A stretch of DNA of 64,000 nt. Origin: Desulforapulum autotrophicum HRM2 (GTDB lineage Bacteria; Desulfobacterota; Desulfobacteria; Desulfobacterales; Desulfobacteraceae). The stretch lies in assembly GCF_000020365.1 (NCBI RefSeq), contig NC_012108.1, forward strand, positions 4,534,001 through 4,598,000, written 5' to 3'. The stretch's first letter is position 1. Every line of letters begins with the position of its first letter. The notes below the pieces were generated by a model, which was given only the letters and a program-made list of their open reading frames with translations, was not told the origin of the DNA and did no database searches. A program made the translations under genes and the position numbers. This document shows positions 16,361 to 25,952 of the stretch, in pieces.

Positions 16361-17914
16361 ATGACACAAGGCGTGCTTCCATTCAAGTATGAAGAAGAAA
16401 AAACTCAGACCGGCATGACCGCATTGGCTGGCCTGCCCGTCTATCTCGACTTGGCCAAAGTAATCGGGTTGTCCAAATCCATCCAAAAACATCTGAAGGT
16501 AAGAAAGAACTCGCAAGGCTGGACTGATTCCCAGATGGTTTTATCTTTGGTGCTGCTCAATCTTGCCGGAGGAGACTGTGTTGATGATTTAAAGATACTG
16601 GAGGCGGATGAAGGGTTCTGCCAAATATTGCGGAAATCAGAAACGCATGGTTTGAGTCGTAAGGTTCGCCGAACTATAGAGAGTAGGTGGCGGAAGGAAA
16701 AAAAACGTTCTGTGCCGTCCCCGTCAGCTGTCTTCAGGTATTTGTCCAAATTTCATGATGCTGAACAGGAGGATGCCCGAAAGAAGTCAGATGTTAAAGC
16801 ATTTATCCCCGCCGCTAATGACTTCCTGAAGGGGTTTGGAAAGATTAATAAAGATATGATCGCTGGCTTGAATACAGTAAGCGTCGAGACAACGGCCACC
16901 TTGGACATGGATGCCACCCTGGCTCAAACCATGAAAGAGACAGCTTCTTATTGTTATAAAGGGTTCAAGGCTTACCAACCTTTCAACACATGGTGGTTTG
17001 AGCAAGGAATTATTCTTCACACAGAATTCCGGGACGGTAACGTGCCCGCTGGTTATGAACAGTTAAGGGTTTTTAAGGAAGCCTTGGACTGTCTTCCGAG
17101 CAATGTGGAAAAGGTGAAGCTCCGTTCAGATACTGCTGCTTACCAGCACGATCTTTTACGGTACTGTGAAAAAGGTGAAAATAAACGATTTGGTAGAATC
17201 GAATTTGCCATCGGCTGTAATGTGACTAAGGCATTCAAAATAGCGGTAGCTCAAGTGCCAGATGCCCAATGGCAGCCGATCTATAAAAGGGAGAAAGGTT
17301 TACAGTTAAAAACCGGTAGCGAGTGGGCCGAAGTGTGCTTTGTTCCCAACGAACTGTGCTATAGCAAAGATGCTCCGGTATACAGGTATCTTGCCAAACG
17401 GCAGCGCCTGGTTGAACAACAACCTTTGCCCGGTATGAATGATGATAAACAGCTTAAGCTTCCCTTCCCGACAATGGAAATGGATGAAAGCCGATACAAG
17501 GTATTTGGTGTCGTTACCAATATCAAATATACACAGATGAACGGGGAGAATGTGATCCACTGGCTTCATGAACGATGCGGTAAGAGTGAAGAGGTTCATG
17601 CGGTGATGAAAGACGATCTGGCCGGTGGAAAAATGCCATCATCTGACTTTGGTACAAATGCTGCGTGGTGGTGGATCATGATAATTGCCTTAAACCTGAA
17701 TGTGATGATGAAAAATCTGGCGTTGGCTCCTTCGATGAAGACGAAACGGATGAAGGCCATCAGGTTTTCACTTGTCAATATCCCGGGGAGAGTAGTTAAA
17801 CGATCCCGTACTCTGTTTTTGCGTTTATCTAAAGGGCACCCATCTTACGATCTCTTGGTTGAGGCGCGCAGAAAAATTGCAATGCTTTTCGGTTCATGGG
17901 CACCATCTGGATAA
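16361..17914 (+). CDS. IS1380-family transposase
   Basis: About 517 residues. Family motifs are GMTALAGLPVYLDL near the N-terminus, LLNLAGGDCVDDLKILEADEGF, LRSDTAAY, and EEVHAVMKDDLAGGKMPSSDFG..AAWWW. These carry the acidic residues of an RNase H-like DDE domain. The gene appears intact. ATG 16361 with GGGGTGA upstream is the best start; an in-frame TTG at 16319 has no ribosome site. Codon use is less G/C-rich at third positions than in neighbouring genes, in line with a mobile origin. Confidence 0.92.
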   Translation: MTQGVLPFKYEEEKTQTGMTALAGLPVYLDLAKVIGLSKSIQKHLKVRKNSQGWTDSQMVLSLVLLNLAGGDCVDDLKILEADEGFCQILRKSETHGLSRKVRRTIESRWRKEKKRSVPSPSAVFRYLSKFHDAEQEDARKKSDVKAFIPAANDFLKGFGKINKDMIAGLNTVSVETTATLDMDATLAQTMKETASYCYKGFKAYQPFNTWWFEQGIILHTEFRDGNVPAGYEQLRVFKEALDCLPSNVEKVKLRSDTAAYQHDLLRYCEKGENKRFGRIEFAIGCNVTKAFKIAVAQVPDAQWQPIYKREKGLQLKTGSEWAEVCFVPNELCYSKDAPVYRYLAKRQRLVEQQPLPGMNDDKQLKLPFPTMEMDESRYKVFGVVTNIKYTQMNGENVIHWLHERCGKSEEVHAVMKDDLAGGKMPSSDFGTNAAWWWIMIIALNLNVMMKNLALAPSMKTKRMKAIRFSLVNIPGRVVKRSRTLFLRLSKGHPSYDLLVEARRKIAMLFGSWAPSG

Positions 17915-18187
17915 CTATATGACAAAGGTACACACTAAAAATCTAATTTTTCCGGTCCGCCAAGGGATATCTATACCCAAAATTTGCCCAGATCAGAGGG
18001 ACGGCCACAAAAAGACCAAGCCCCCACCGGAATAAGCTCCAGCCGCGAAAAAAAATTCCCCGAATCGTTTTTGGAGGGGTATAAAAAAAATAGGCGGTGG
18101 ATTTAGGCCTTTTTTATCTGTTGCCAAAAACCTTGAAATTTGATCTAATATATATCTTTTAAACACCGGTAACCAGGATAACCATTC

Positions 18188-18421
18188 ATGACCACCAAGC
18201 TTCCTCCATCTGTTCCAGACCTGTCCGTACTCATCAAGATTGCCCGCACCCCCATGCCCTTTGGCCGCTACAAGGATATACCCCTGGTGGACCTTCCCGA
18301 GCCCTATGTGGTATGGTTTGCACAGCAGGGATTTCCCCAGGGCGAGCTTGGTAACATGCTCAGGATGGTCCATGAAATCAAGGTCAACGGGCTTGAGTAC
18401 CTGTTCGAACCTTTAAAATAA
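18188..18421 (+). CDS. DUF3820 family protein
   Basis: 77 residues. The pattern MPFGRYK...LVDLPEPYVVWFA..GFP.GELG......IK.NGLEYLFEPL matches the DUF3820 family, once labelled quorum-sensing-regulated virulence factor; the biochemical role is not established. AGGA precedes the ATG. It is same-strand with the S1 protein gene 95 bp downstream. It lies just beyond the right end of the insertion sequence. Confidence 0.8.
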   Translation: MTTKLPPSVPDLSVLIKIARTPMPFGRYKDIPLVDLPEPYVVWFAQQGFPQGELGNMLRMVHEIKVNGLEYLFEPLK

Positions 18422-18455
18422 TCGTTTCCGGCCAATGACTGAAAACAAACAGCAG

Positions 18456-18504
18456 CAAACAATGCCTGACCCCAATTTACGACAACAAGCAACGCCTGAC
18501 CCCA
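18456..18504 (+). repeat. Direct repeat with GCCTGACCCC core
   Basis: Two 19-base units, CAAACAATGCCTGACCCCA (18456-18474) and CAAGCAACGCCTGACCCCA (18486-18504), 30 bases apart. They sit in the leader of the S1 protein gene. The GCCTGACCCC core recurs as one arm of the palindrome at 37600-37635. Confidence 0.6.
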
Positions 18505-18516
18505 TAAGGAGAAAAC

Positions 18517-19416
18517 ATGTTAATCATAGGCAGTTACAATGAACTGGTTGTTGAGCGGGAAGTGGATTTCGGGTTCTACCTGAATCCCAAGGAGGACGAA
18601 GTCCTGCTTCCGGCCAAGTACGCACCCGGAGGACTTGCACCCGGAGACACCATACGGGTGTTTGTATACACCGACTCCGAAGACCGGCCCGTTGCCACCA
18701 CCCTCACCCCCCTGGCCGTTGTGGGGGATTTTGCAGGACTCACGGTCAAGGATGTACAGGAATTTGGTGCCTTTCTTGACTGGGGGCTTGAAAAGGATCT
18801 GCTCCTGCCCAAGTCAGAGATGCCGAAACCGGTAAAACCCGGCGACAAGGTGGTCGTAAGGGCCTGCCTTGACGCTGCCACTAACCGGGTATATGCCACG
18901 GCCAATCTATCCCGGTTCATCGATCACAACCTTGAAGGCCTTGCACCCGGAGATCCGGTCGATCTTCTGGTCTACCACACGAGCGATCTGGGAATTCAGG
19001 CGTTGATCAACAACCGCTACACAGGCATGCTCTTCCACAACGAAACATTTGAACACCTCGCTGTCGGCGATAAAACCATCGGGTACATCCACCACATCAA
19101 GGAGGATGGCAAAATTGACCTTCTTCTCAAACAACCCGGGTATGGATCAGTGACAGAGTCGTCGGCCAAAATACTTGAGGCGCTCGAACAGGAGAACGGG
19201 TTCATCCCCATCAACGATAAAAGCACACCCGACGCCATCAAGAAGCGGTTCGCCATGAGCAAGAAAGAGTTCAAGCGAACCATTGGCGGGCTTTACAAAA
19301 ACAGAACCATCAATATCACAGACACGGGCATCAGCCTTGTGGGCCCTGAAGACAAACCCCTTGATCCCCCCCCGGAACCATCACCCTGGGAGTTGGCCAC
19401 AAAAAAACGAAGTTAA
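18517..19416 (+). CDS. CvfB-like S1 RNA-binding protein
   Basis: 299 residues. The order is that of the CvfB/YitL family: an N-terminal S1-like strand set beginning with GFYL....DEVLLP, a second S1 domain around DWGLEKDLLLPKSEM, a third around GYIHHIKEDGKIDLLL, and a C-terminal winged helix (DAIKKRFAMSKKEFKRTIGGLYK). CvfB-type proteins bind RNA and affect gene expression after transcription. AAGGAG precedes the ATG. It ends before a strong bidirectional hairpin. Confidence 0.85.
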   Translation: MLIIGSYNELVVEREVDFGFYLNPKEDEVLLPAKYAPGGLAPGDTIRVFVYTDSEDRPVATTLTPLAVVGDFAGLTVKDVQEFGAFLDWGLEKDLLLPKSEMPKPVKPGDKVVVRACLDAATNRVYATANLSRFIDHNLEGLAPGDPVDLLVYHTSDLGIQALINNRYTGMLFHNETFEHLAVGDKTIGYIHHIKEDGKIDLLLKQPGYGSVTESSAKILEALEQENGFIPINDKSTPDAIKKRFAMSKKEFKRTIGGLYKNRTINITDTGISLVGPEDKPLDPPPEPSPWELATKKRS

Positions 19417-19433
19417 AAAACCCATGGCACAGC

Positions 19434-19471
19434 TACCCCCGGGCCAACGTCGGCATCCGGCCCAGGGGGTA
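19434..19471. terminator. Bidirectional terminator hairpin
   Basis: TACCCCCGGGCC (19434-19445) pairs with GGCCCAGGGGGTA (19459-19471), one bulged A, 13-base loop. It lies between the convergent S1 protein gene and the cytochrome gene. Confidence 0.7.
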
Positions 19472-19491
19472 TCCTTCATGTGAACGAAACG

Positions 19492-20220
19492 CTATTTTTT
19501 AGGATGACATTTGGCACAGCTTGCCGGGGCATCCTTGGTATTGTTCTCTTTGTTGTAAGCCTTATGGCAAGTGATGCAGTTTTCATGGAGGGCCTCGGCA
19601 TGGTACTCAAGCTTTTCTGAATCTGAAAGCTTCTTATCCTTTGATTTCGGGGCTGTGCCAGGCTCGGCATGGCATTCGGCGCAGCCAACGGCATCGTCCC
19701 CAGCTTTCATGTCCGCCAGGGGTGAACCGTCGTCCCCGTGGTGACATTCACCGCAACCGATCTTGTAATCGGCCACATGCTTTTGATGGGTAAACTGGAC
19801 AATCCCTTTTTTGTGTGCCGCATAGATGGCGTTTTCCATGGCAATGACATCGGGCATTCCAGATGTCGTTTGAGCAACCGCTGGTGCCTCGACTTCGGCA
19901 GCCGGTTCTTTTTCTTCTGCAGCCGGTTCCTCAACCTCGGCAACTGTTTCCTCAACTTCGGCAACCGGTTCCTTCACTTCAGCAACCGGTTCTTTTTCCT
20001 CAACAACCGGTGCCTCGACTTCAGCAGCTTCCTTGACTTCAGCAACTGCCTCCTGGGCGTTGTCATGAACTGCGGCATCTTGGGTCACTGCCTCTGTTCC
20101 ATGGGGTTCAGAAGCCTGGGGCAGCTTGTGTTTGTCAGGAATCGAACAATAACTCAGCATAAGGATTAAAACAATATTAACGATCAACATCACACCCTGC
20201 CCATCAATTTTTTTACCCAT
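19492..20220 (-). CDS. Class III-type tetraheme cytochrome c with anchored, repetitive linker
   Basis: 242 residues. A hydrophobic N-terminal segment (~10-25) is an export signal or membrane anchor. Residues ~55-115 are a low-complexity stretch of E, P, A and V in units such as EPVAEVKE. The C-terminal ~115 residues carry four CxxCH haem sites (CGECH, CAECH, CITCH, CAKCH) and spaced extra histidines (FTHQKH), as in the cytochrome c3/c7 group. It should carry electrons in the periplasm at low potential. GGAGGT precedes the ATG. It appears monocistronic, so its redox partner is not shown by context. Confidence 0.88.
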   Translation of the reverse strand: MGKKIDGQGVMLIVNIVLILMLSYCSIPDKHKLPQASEPHGTEAVTQDAAVHDNAQEAVAEVKEAAEVEAPVVEEKEPVAEVKEPVAEVEETVAEVEEPAAEEKEPAAEVEAPAVAQTTSGMPDVIAMENAIYAAHKKGIVQFTHQKHVADYKIGCGECHHGDDGSPLADMKAGDDAVGCAECHAEPGTAPKSKDKKLSDSEKLEYHAEALHENCITCHKAYNKENNTKDAPASCAKCHPKK

Positions 20221-20417
20221 TGGATACCTCCGTTGTGAAAGATGATAAATAATTTTTTCGCCACTGTTCAGATATGGCCCCCAATCAGAATAAAACTTCC
20301 CATATGTCTTGTTTTTTTAAAGCGTTTAACCTGATCATCAGCCTATCCAGCCGTATCGTTTCTGATCGAACGTTATACAAAAAGCGCCAGAGAATCAACC
20401 TGTTTTCCAGGATGGCA

Positions 20418-23135
20418 TTAACTCACCTTGATCAATCTTAAAGAATCCAGCCTCAACCTTGCCTGATCAATGTGAATCACGAGTGTCGTTGCCTCATCTT
20501 TTGCCCTGCGAATCTCATCCTCCCGTATGGCCGGATTGATCCGTTTGAGTCGTTCAAGCCTCGCTGCCTCGCCGCCCACAACCTTTTCAACCGCGGCCTT
20601 TGCCCTGGAGATGACCCGGGCTGCCGCCTGTTCAGAAAACCTTCGCCCGGCGGCCAGAAGTTCTGGAAGCAGCTGTTCCTTGATTTCAGGAAATTGCCCG
20701 AGCCAGGACCGGGCAGGGGTTGAAAGAGATGCAGCAGTTAACGCCCAGGAACGATCCTGACTCAAATTCGTCAGATTGTGGTCCACCAGGGTCCGGATGG
20801 GGGTTCGGGCAAGGAATCGGTTCATGTGAAGGGCTCTGGGTGCAACACATTCAAGGGTGTAAACAGACTCCAGGAGAATCTCAAATTTGCCGGTCCCATT
20901 GACTTCAGCAATGGCTGCGTTTCCATGGTCACTGCCAAGGAACAGCTCCATGGCCCCGGTCACCATGGGATGATCCCAGGTCAGAAAAACAATATCATCC
21001 CGGGTCACGGCAACCGTTCTATCAAAGGTCACGATCATGCCGTCACCCTTGAAACCCGGGAACGGAACCCCTGCGGAATTAAAAACTTCCAGGCGAAAGG
21101 TTCGCGCCATGATGGGTTCCGGGGAGATGGCGTAGAATTTAAATATTTTTGCCATGAAAAGATCAATGGACTGGTCCTGGTCTGTTTCACAGATGGTCTT
21201 GACCAGTTGTTCAGCCTTTCGGGGCCTGAATGAATTGAGTTCAAGAAGCTTGTCCCTGCCGGATTTGAGCCGTTTCGAGGTCTCGGCGGCAAAGGTGCGG
21301 GTATCAGCAATGAGCTGGTCCAGGGCACCATAGGGGACCTGGCCTGCCTGATCACAAAGATCTGACAGGTCGGCAAGCCGGGCTGCAAACTGCCTGTGGA
21401 TCTGGTGGATGCCACTGATGTTGTTTTCAAAGATCCCCGTCCCCTCCCGGTACCACCTTGCCAGGACTGCCTGACGGCTGTCATGGGCATAGGGAACATG
21501 GATCACGATGGGGTGATGCTGCCCGATGCGGTCCAGCCGTCCGATGCGCTGCTCCACAAGTTCGGGGTTATCCGGAAGATCAAACATCACAAGGTGATGG
21601 GCAAACTGGAAATTTCGTCCTTCACTGCCAATCTCCGAACAAATCATGAGTTCAGCACCCAGGGGTTCTGCAAACCATGCTGCGCTCCGGTCCCGCTGAA
21701 CCAGGGTCATGTCCTGGGTAAACCTGGCGATCTTCATGGTGATGAGGGTGGCAAGTGCTGTCTCAATGGCGGCGGCCTTTTCAGAGGTGGCGCAGATCAA
21801 AAGCACTTTTTCCCGTTTCAGGGATTTTAACAGTCCCTTCAGCCACTCTATTTTAGCAAAAAAGACACCCGGGTCGTCATCTGCCATGGACAAAGAGGCA
21901 ACAGGGGCGTCACACCGGCCCAGGGCAACGGTTGTATCGGTTTTCGGAACCAGAGGATACAGCACCCCACTTCGTTGCGGAAATCCTTTGATGACAGCCC
22001 GGGTGTTCCTGAACACAGCCCGGCCCGGCCCGTGGCTGTCGAGCAGGGCCGTTATCTCCTGGGAATCCTCCCCAGGATCTGCAAGGTTTTCAAGGGTCTC
22101 TGCCGTCTGCCGGTACTGACGGCTCTCCTCAAGATAATCGTCAAAGTTTGTGTACCGATCCGGGTCAAGCAGCCGCAGGTGGGAAAAATGATTTCGCCGG
22201 CCCAGCTGCTCGGGAGTGGCACTCAAAAGCATCATCCCGGCCTGGGCCGTGGCCAGGGCCTCAACAAGGCTGTAGGCGGCCCCCCCCTCTTCCAGGTGGT
22301 GGGCTTCATCCACCACGACCATATCCCACCCGGCCTGAACAAGCTGAATGCGGCTCGTTTCATCCGCTGCCATCCCATCAAGGCAACAGATGACGAGCTG
22401 CTCTGAGAAAAAAGGATTCTGCCCGGGCTCAGACCGTTCCAGCTCCCTGCACAGCTCCGGGTCAAAAATTCTGAAAACAAGGTTGAACCGCCGGTAGAGT
22501 TCGATAAACCACTGGTGAACCAGGGATTCAGGCACCAGGATCAATACCCGGGAGATGCGTTCGCTCAAGAGCAGTCGGTGGAGAACAAGGCAGGCCTCGA
22601 TGGTCTTGCCAAGGCCGGTCTCATCTGCAAGGAGGATCCGGGGAAGGTACCGGTTTGACACCTCCCCGGCAATGTAAAACTGGTGGGGGATCAGGTCCAC
22701 CCGCCCGCCCATGAACCCCATGGCCGGGGAGGTTTCATGGGCGTGCCTGAGGCGGTTTGCCTCAAACCGCAGATCAAAGGTATCGGCCGGGTCAAATATG
22801 CCGGCCCACAAACGGTCCCTGGGGGCAGACAGACTCATGGTATCGGCAAGGTCCTGCTCGGGCACGCACTCTCCTGCGCCACCATACACCAGGAGCCCGT
22901 CCCTGTTGTCCACGGTTTCAATGACCATGGTACGATTGTCGCCAAACACAATGGTATCTCCCACCTCAAACCGGACCCGCCTTAAGGGGGCGGCAGCAGT
23001 GGTGTAGCGGCGCACACAGTTGCTTGCCGCAAAGTTGACAGTCAGGGTTCTTGAATCACTGGTAACAAGGACGCCAAGCCCCAGTTCCGGTTCCATTTCG
23101 CTGGTAAAGCGCTGGCCTTTTTTCAATTGCATCAT
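20418..23135 (-). CDS. rapA: RapA/HepA-like SNF2 ATPase (RNA polymerase recycling)
   Basis: 905 residues. The N-terminal ~110 residues resemble the tandem Tudor-like domains of RapA (VRFEVGDTIVF). The SNF2 motor follows: LLADETGLGKTIEA (motif I), VVVDEAHHLEE (motif II), LLLSATPEQ (III), and motifs V-VI SEIGSEGRNFQFA and EQRIGRLDRIGQ. The C-terminal ~350 residues match RapA's spacer and C-terminal region. In E. coli RapA frees stalled RNA polymerase after transcription. There is no clear ribosome site. The 197 bp to the cytochrome gene holds no gene. Confidence 0.88.
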   Translation of the reverse strand: MMQLKKGQRFTSEMEPELGLGVLVTSDSRTLTVNFAASNCVRRYTTAAAPLRRVRFEVGDTIVFGDNRTMVIETVDNRDGLLVYGGAGECVPEQDLADTMSLSAPRDRLWAGIFDPADTFDLRFEANRLRHAHETSPAMGFMGGRVDLIPHQFYIAGEVSNRYLPRILLADETGLGKTIEACLVLHRLLLSERISRVLILVPESLVHQWFIELYRRFNLVFRIFDPELCRELERSEPGQNPFFSEQLVICCLDGMAADETSRIQLVQAGWDMVVVDEAHHLEEGGAAYSLVEALATAQAGMMLLSATPEQLGRRNHFSHLRLLDPDRYTNFDDYLEESRQYRQTAETLENLADPGEDSQEITALLDSHGPGRAVFRNTRAVIKGFPQRSGVLYPLVPKTDTTVALGRCDAPVASLSMADDDPGVFFAKIEWLKGLLKSLKREKVLLICATSEKAAAIETALATLITMKIARFTQDMTLVQRDRSAAWFAEPLGAELMICSEIGSEGRNFQFAHHLVMFDLPDNPELVEQRIGRLDRIGQHHPIVIHVPYAHDSRQAVLARWYREGTGIFENNISGIHQIHRQFAARLADLSDLCDQAGQVPYGALDQLIADTRTFAAETSKRLKSGRDKLLELNSFRPRKAEQLVKTICETDQDQSIDLFMAKIFKFYAISPEPIMARTFRLEVFNSAGVPFPGFKGDGMIVTFDRTVAVTRDDIVFLTWDHPMVTGAMELFLGSDHGNAAIAEVNGTGKFEILLESVYTLECVAPRALHMNRFLARTPIRTLVDHNLTNLSQDRSWALTAASLSTPARSWLGQFPEIKEQLLPELLAAGRRFSEQAAARVISRAKAAVEKVVGGEAARLERLKRINPAIREDEIRRAKDEATTLVIHIDQARLRLDSLRLIKVS

Positions 23136-23246
23136 GGGTATAAGGGTTTCCAGGGGATTAAAAAAGGGGATGTATGCCAGAATTTTTAAGGATTGTCAAT
23201 CGGTGGCAGGTGGAAACCCGTATCAAACCCCTGACGACGCGGCCTT

Positions 23247-24095
23247 TTAATACGTCTCTTCGGCCCTGCGAAGGCGTTCCTGTTCTTCTTCCCAAGCCTC
23301 TTTGATCTCCTTGAGCACGGCATCCACATCGGCGGTTTCGCTGCTTTCCTCGAACTGACCGGTCAGCGGGACTTCGGGATTTAATTCGCCACCCTCGTAG
23401 CGCGCCCAGATTTCCTTGGCAAAGGGTTTGCCCGCAAGTTCCGGGGCAAACCGGGCGTAATAGTCGGTGATATTGGTGACGTCCCGTTCCAGCATCCACT
23501 GGGCGTGGTTGTTGGCTGTGGCATCAACGGCCTGGGGAAGGTCGATGATCACCGGGCCGGAGTCATCCACCAGCACATTAAATTCAGACAAGTCACCGTG
23601 AACGATTCCGGCAGAGAGCATCTGCATCACGTATCCCATGACAACGGCATGGTCCTGGAGCGCCTTTTCAACGGACATGGAAACATCGCTCAGGCGGGGA
23701 GCAACCTGGCCCTCGTCGTCGGTGATGAGTTCCATGAGCAGGACGCCATCAAAGCAGCCATAGGGCTGGGGAACCCGCACCTTGACACTGGCGAGTCGAT
23801 ACAGGGCATCCACTTCGGCAGTCTGCCACACCTGTTCCTGCTGGTTACGGCCGAACTTGGATCGTTTTTCCATGGCACGGGCCCGGCGGGTGTTACGCAC
23901 CTTACGCCCCTCCTGGTATTGTACGGCCTGCCTGAAGCTGCGCTGGTCAGATTCCTTGTAAACCTTGGCACAACGGATCTCGGAACCGCAACGTACCACA
24001 TATACAGCGGCTTCTTTGCCGCTCATCAACTGGCGGAGGACTTCATCCACCAGACCTTCATCAATAAGGGGTTGAATTCTTTTCGGGATTTTCAT
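23247..24095 (-). CDS. RIO-type serine/threonine protein kinase
   Basis: About 282 residues. GKEAAVYVV (~25) is the nucleotide loop and CAKVYK holds the ATP lysine. VHGDLSEFNVLV (~180) is the RIO catalytic loop with the catalytic aspartate, and IIDLPQAV is the metal-binding aspartate. Bacterial RIO kinases are widespread but their substrates are largely unknown; the archaeal/eukaryotic ones act in ribosome assembly. ATG 24095 with AAGG upstream is preferred to GTG 24116. The C-terminal ~30 residues are glutamate-rich. It lies upstream of rapA on the same strand. Confidence 0.85.
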   Translation of the reverse strand: MKIPKRIQPLIDEGLVDEVLRQLMSGKEAAVYVVRCGSEIRCAKVYKESDQRSFRQAVQYQEGRKVRNTRRARAMEKRSKFGRNQQEQVWQTAEVDALYRLASVKVRVPQPYGCFDGVLLMELITDDEGQVAPRLSDVSMSVEKALQDHAVVMGYVMQMLSAGIVHGDLSEFNVLVDDSGPVIIDLPQAVDATANNHAQWMLERDVTNITDYYARFAPELAGKPFAKEIWARYEGGELNPEVPLTGQFEESSETADVDAVLKEIKEAWEEEQERLRRAEETY

Positions 24096-24272
24096 AGGGC
24101 TGTTATACCTTATCACGGCTCAAAATGGAATACTAAAAACCAAACTGCCCCCCGGGACCGGGGGGGATGGACCCGCTTCATAGGATCTTTAACTTTCTGA
24201 CTTTATAGCCCAATGCCCCTCCTGGTGGATCCCCTGGAGTCCTCCGGCCATTGTGGTATTGCCCTGGCAGAA

Positions 24273-24710
24273 TTATCGGTTCAGTTTAAAACGGATCCTG
24301 AGTACGCCGTCCTTAAAATCCGAGGTCGTAATTCGAAAGGTGCCAAGTTCCGACGTTTCCGACACGTGGGTCCCGATGCAGGGACAGGCATCATAATCAC
24401 CGATGCTTACGATGCGTATCTCGTCGGAACGGCCATCTGGAAGGCGACTCAGGTTGAACCGTTTGTCTGCCTCAGCCATGGGGATACAGGTGTCTGTCAC
24501 TTTCATATTGGCACGGATTACCCGGTTCACCTGGGACTCAATTTGGATCAACTCCTCCGGGGTGAGGGCTCTGGTAAAGTGATAGTCGCACTTGGACTTC
24601 TTTCGTTCGATGTGTGCGCTGAAACAACGTCCGCAGTTGAACAACTGGTCCATGGTACCGTTAAGAATATGTTCTGCCGAGTGCATTCCCGGATCAATGG
24701 ATTTCTTCAA
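24273..24710 (-). CDS. AlaX-like alanyl-tRNA editing domain protein
   Basis: 145 residues. HSAEHIL (~10-16) and CPCIGTH (~108-114) are the zinc-binding motifs of the AlaX/AlaRS editing domain. The length fits the short AlaX group, which hydrolyses mischarged Ser- or Gly-tRNA(Ala) in trans. It begins with TTG behind a good AAGGAAG at 5-base spacing; there is no ATG upstream in frame before the conserved block. It is 177 bp upstream of the RIO kinase gene. Confidence 0.82.
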   Translation of the reverse strand: MKKSIDPGMHSAEHILNGTMDQLFNCGRCFSAHIERKKSKCDYHFTRALTPEELIQIESQVNRVIRANMKVTDTCIPMAEADKRFNLSRLPDGRSDEIRIVSIGDYDACPCIGTHVSETSELGTFRITTSDFKDGVLRIRFKLNR

Positions 24711-24880
24711 AACTACTTCCTTCTCGTTTAAGGTTTGATATGTTATTGATCAATAGTCAGGGCTTTCCTTCACCTGGGACCACAAATTTTATAAAGTGGT
24801 CTTTAACCGATACTGTTAACCACCCTGAAGGCCCCCTATTCTTATAACATGTTTTCCCTGATGGCAAATGAGGATATAAA

Positions 24881-25897
24881 ATGAAAAAACACCGATGTTT
24901 GACGCTTGTCTGCTGTCTCAAAAAACTGTGCCTGCTGCTGATCGTCCTGTCACTGGGGATTTTTGCCTCATGTGCAGCCAGGAATACGATACGGCCTGGG
25001 ACCGACACCCTGACCATCTCTGCAAAGGCCGATGGAACACTGCAGGCGAAACGCTCTCCGGTTTTTGTCATTGAACATCCCGAAGAGCCCTACAATCTCA
25101 TTGGGATGCCCAGGGCCTGGGTGACAGAAGATTTAACCGAAAGGGTCGGTGTTGACCCTGGACACCCCACGATCTATTACGAGGCAAGAAATTTCCAAAC
25201 ACCCCGGTCATCCTACCGCAACCTGATATTCAGGGTTCATTTTGAAAAAGTACCGTTAAAGCTGTTCCCCTTTTATCTGGTGGCCGGTAAAAATGTCGGA
25301 TTGTTTGTGGTCGTAACCCTTGACGCCAAAGATCGGCCAATCCTCTATACGCTGGTTCACACCTGCGGCTGCTATCTTGCCTTTATCCCAACGTCATATA
25401 TGCCGGAATATGCATTTCCCCAACCCTGGAATAAAAGTCGGCAAAAGGTTTATTCAGAGGACCTTCCAGGGATGCTCAAATACCCACAACATTTCGATGA
25501 ACGAACAAGGCTGGTGATCACACTCCGGCATGGAACCCACAGGGTAAAAGATGTTCGGCTGTATGACATGGCAGCGCCTGGGTCACCCCATGGGTCAACC
25601 GCAGCCCTGTCCCCCATGGAATCCCTTGAAACATTATGCCTTGATGATGGGAGGTTCACCTCTTTTTTTGAGACATCGGGCCCGAGAAAGGGGTATGTCA
25701 AATCAAGCACAAAAATATGGGAAAGACTTTTCATGGGTTGGTGGGCATTTGACTGGCGCGTCGGGGAAGATAAAAAACTCGGTAAAAACAGGGATGATGC
25801 AATCTTGTTTTATACCAGCCTTACACCCTGGAAAAAAGACGCCTCGGATATGCGGGATTTCAGCACTTTTCTAAAATTCTGGGGATGGAATCTATAG
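24881..25897 (+). CDS. Predicted lipoprotein of unknown function
   Basis: 338 residues. A basic N-terminus, a hydrophobic stretch and a lipobox-like FASC (~31-34) predict lipid attachment and export. No recognised domain. The mature part has many aromatic residues and a conserved-looking VHTCGCYLAFIP segment with paired cysteines, and ends in FLKFWGWNL. GAGGA precedes the ATG. It has no operon partner: the AlaX gene is divergent and the tRNA gene follows. Confidence 0.7.
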   Translation: MKKHRCLTLVCCLKKLCLLLIVLSLGIFASCAARNTIRPGTDTLTISAKADGTLQAKRSPVFVIEHPEEPYNLIGMPRAWVTEDLTERVGVDPGHPTIYYEARNFQTPRSSYRNLIFRVHFEKVPLKLFPFYLVAGKNVGLFVVVTLDAKDRPILYTLVHTCGCYLAFIPTSYMPEYAFPQPWNKSRQKVYSEDLPGMLKYPQHFDERTRLVITLRHGTHRVKDVRLYDMAAPGSPHGSTAALSPMESLETLCLDDGRFTSFFETSGPRKGYVKSSTKIWERLFMGWWAFDWRVGEDKKLGKNRDDAILFYTSLTPWKKDASDMRDFSTFLKFWGWNL

Positions 25898-25952
25898 ACG
25901 AGCCCCCCTTGTTCAATATTTTAAAAAAATGGTTCCAGATCTAAAATGGTCA

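Larger units (their letters stand above)
16257..18103 (+). mobile_element. IS1380-family insertion sequence
   Basis: A ~1.85 kb unit around one transposase gene. Candidate terminal inverted repeats are AATCCACCACCTA (16257-16269) and TAGGCGGTGGATT (18091-18103), with 12 of 13 bases complementary, followed inward by A/T runs and CCCC. No target-site duplication is visible for any choice of end, so the exact borders are uncertain or the insertion is old. The ~175 bp between the transposase stop and the right end has no gene. The element separates pepA from its upstream region. Confidence 0.6.
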
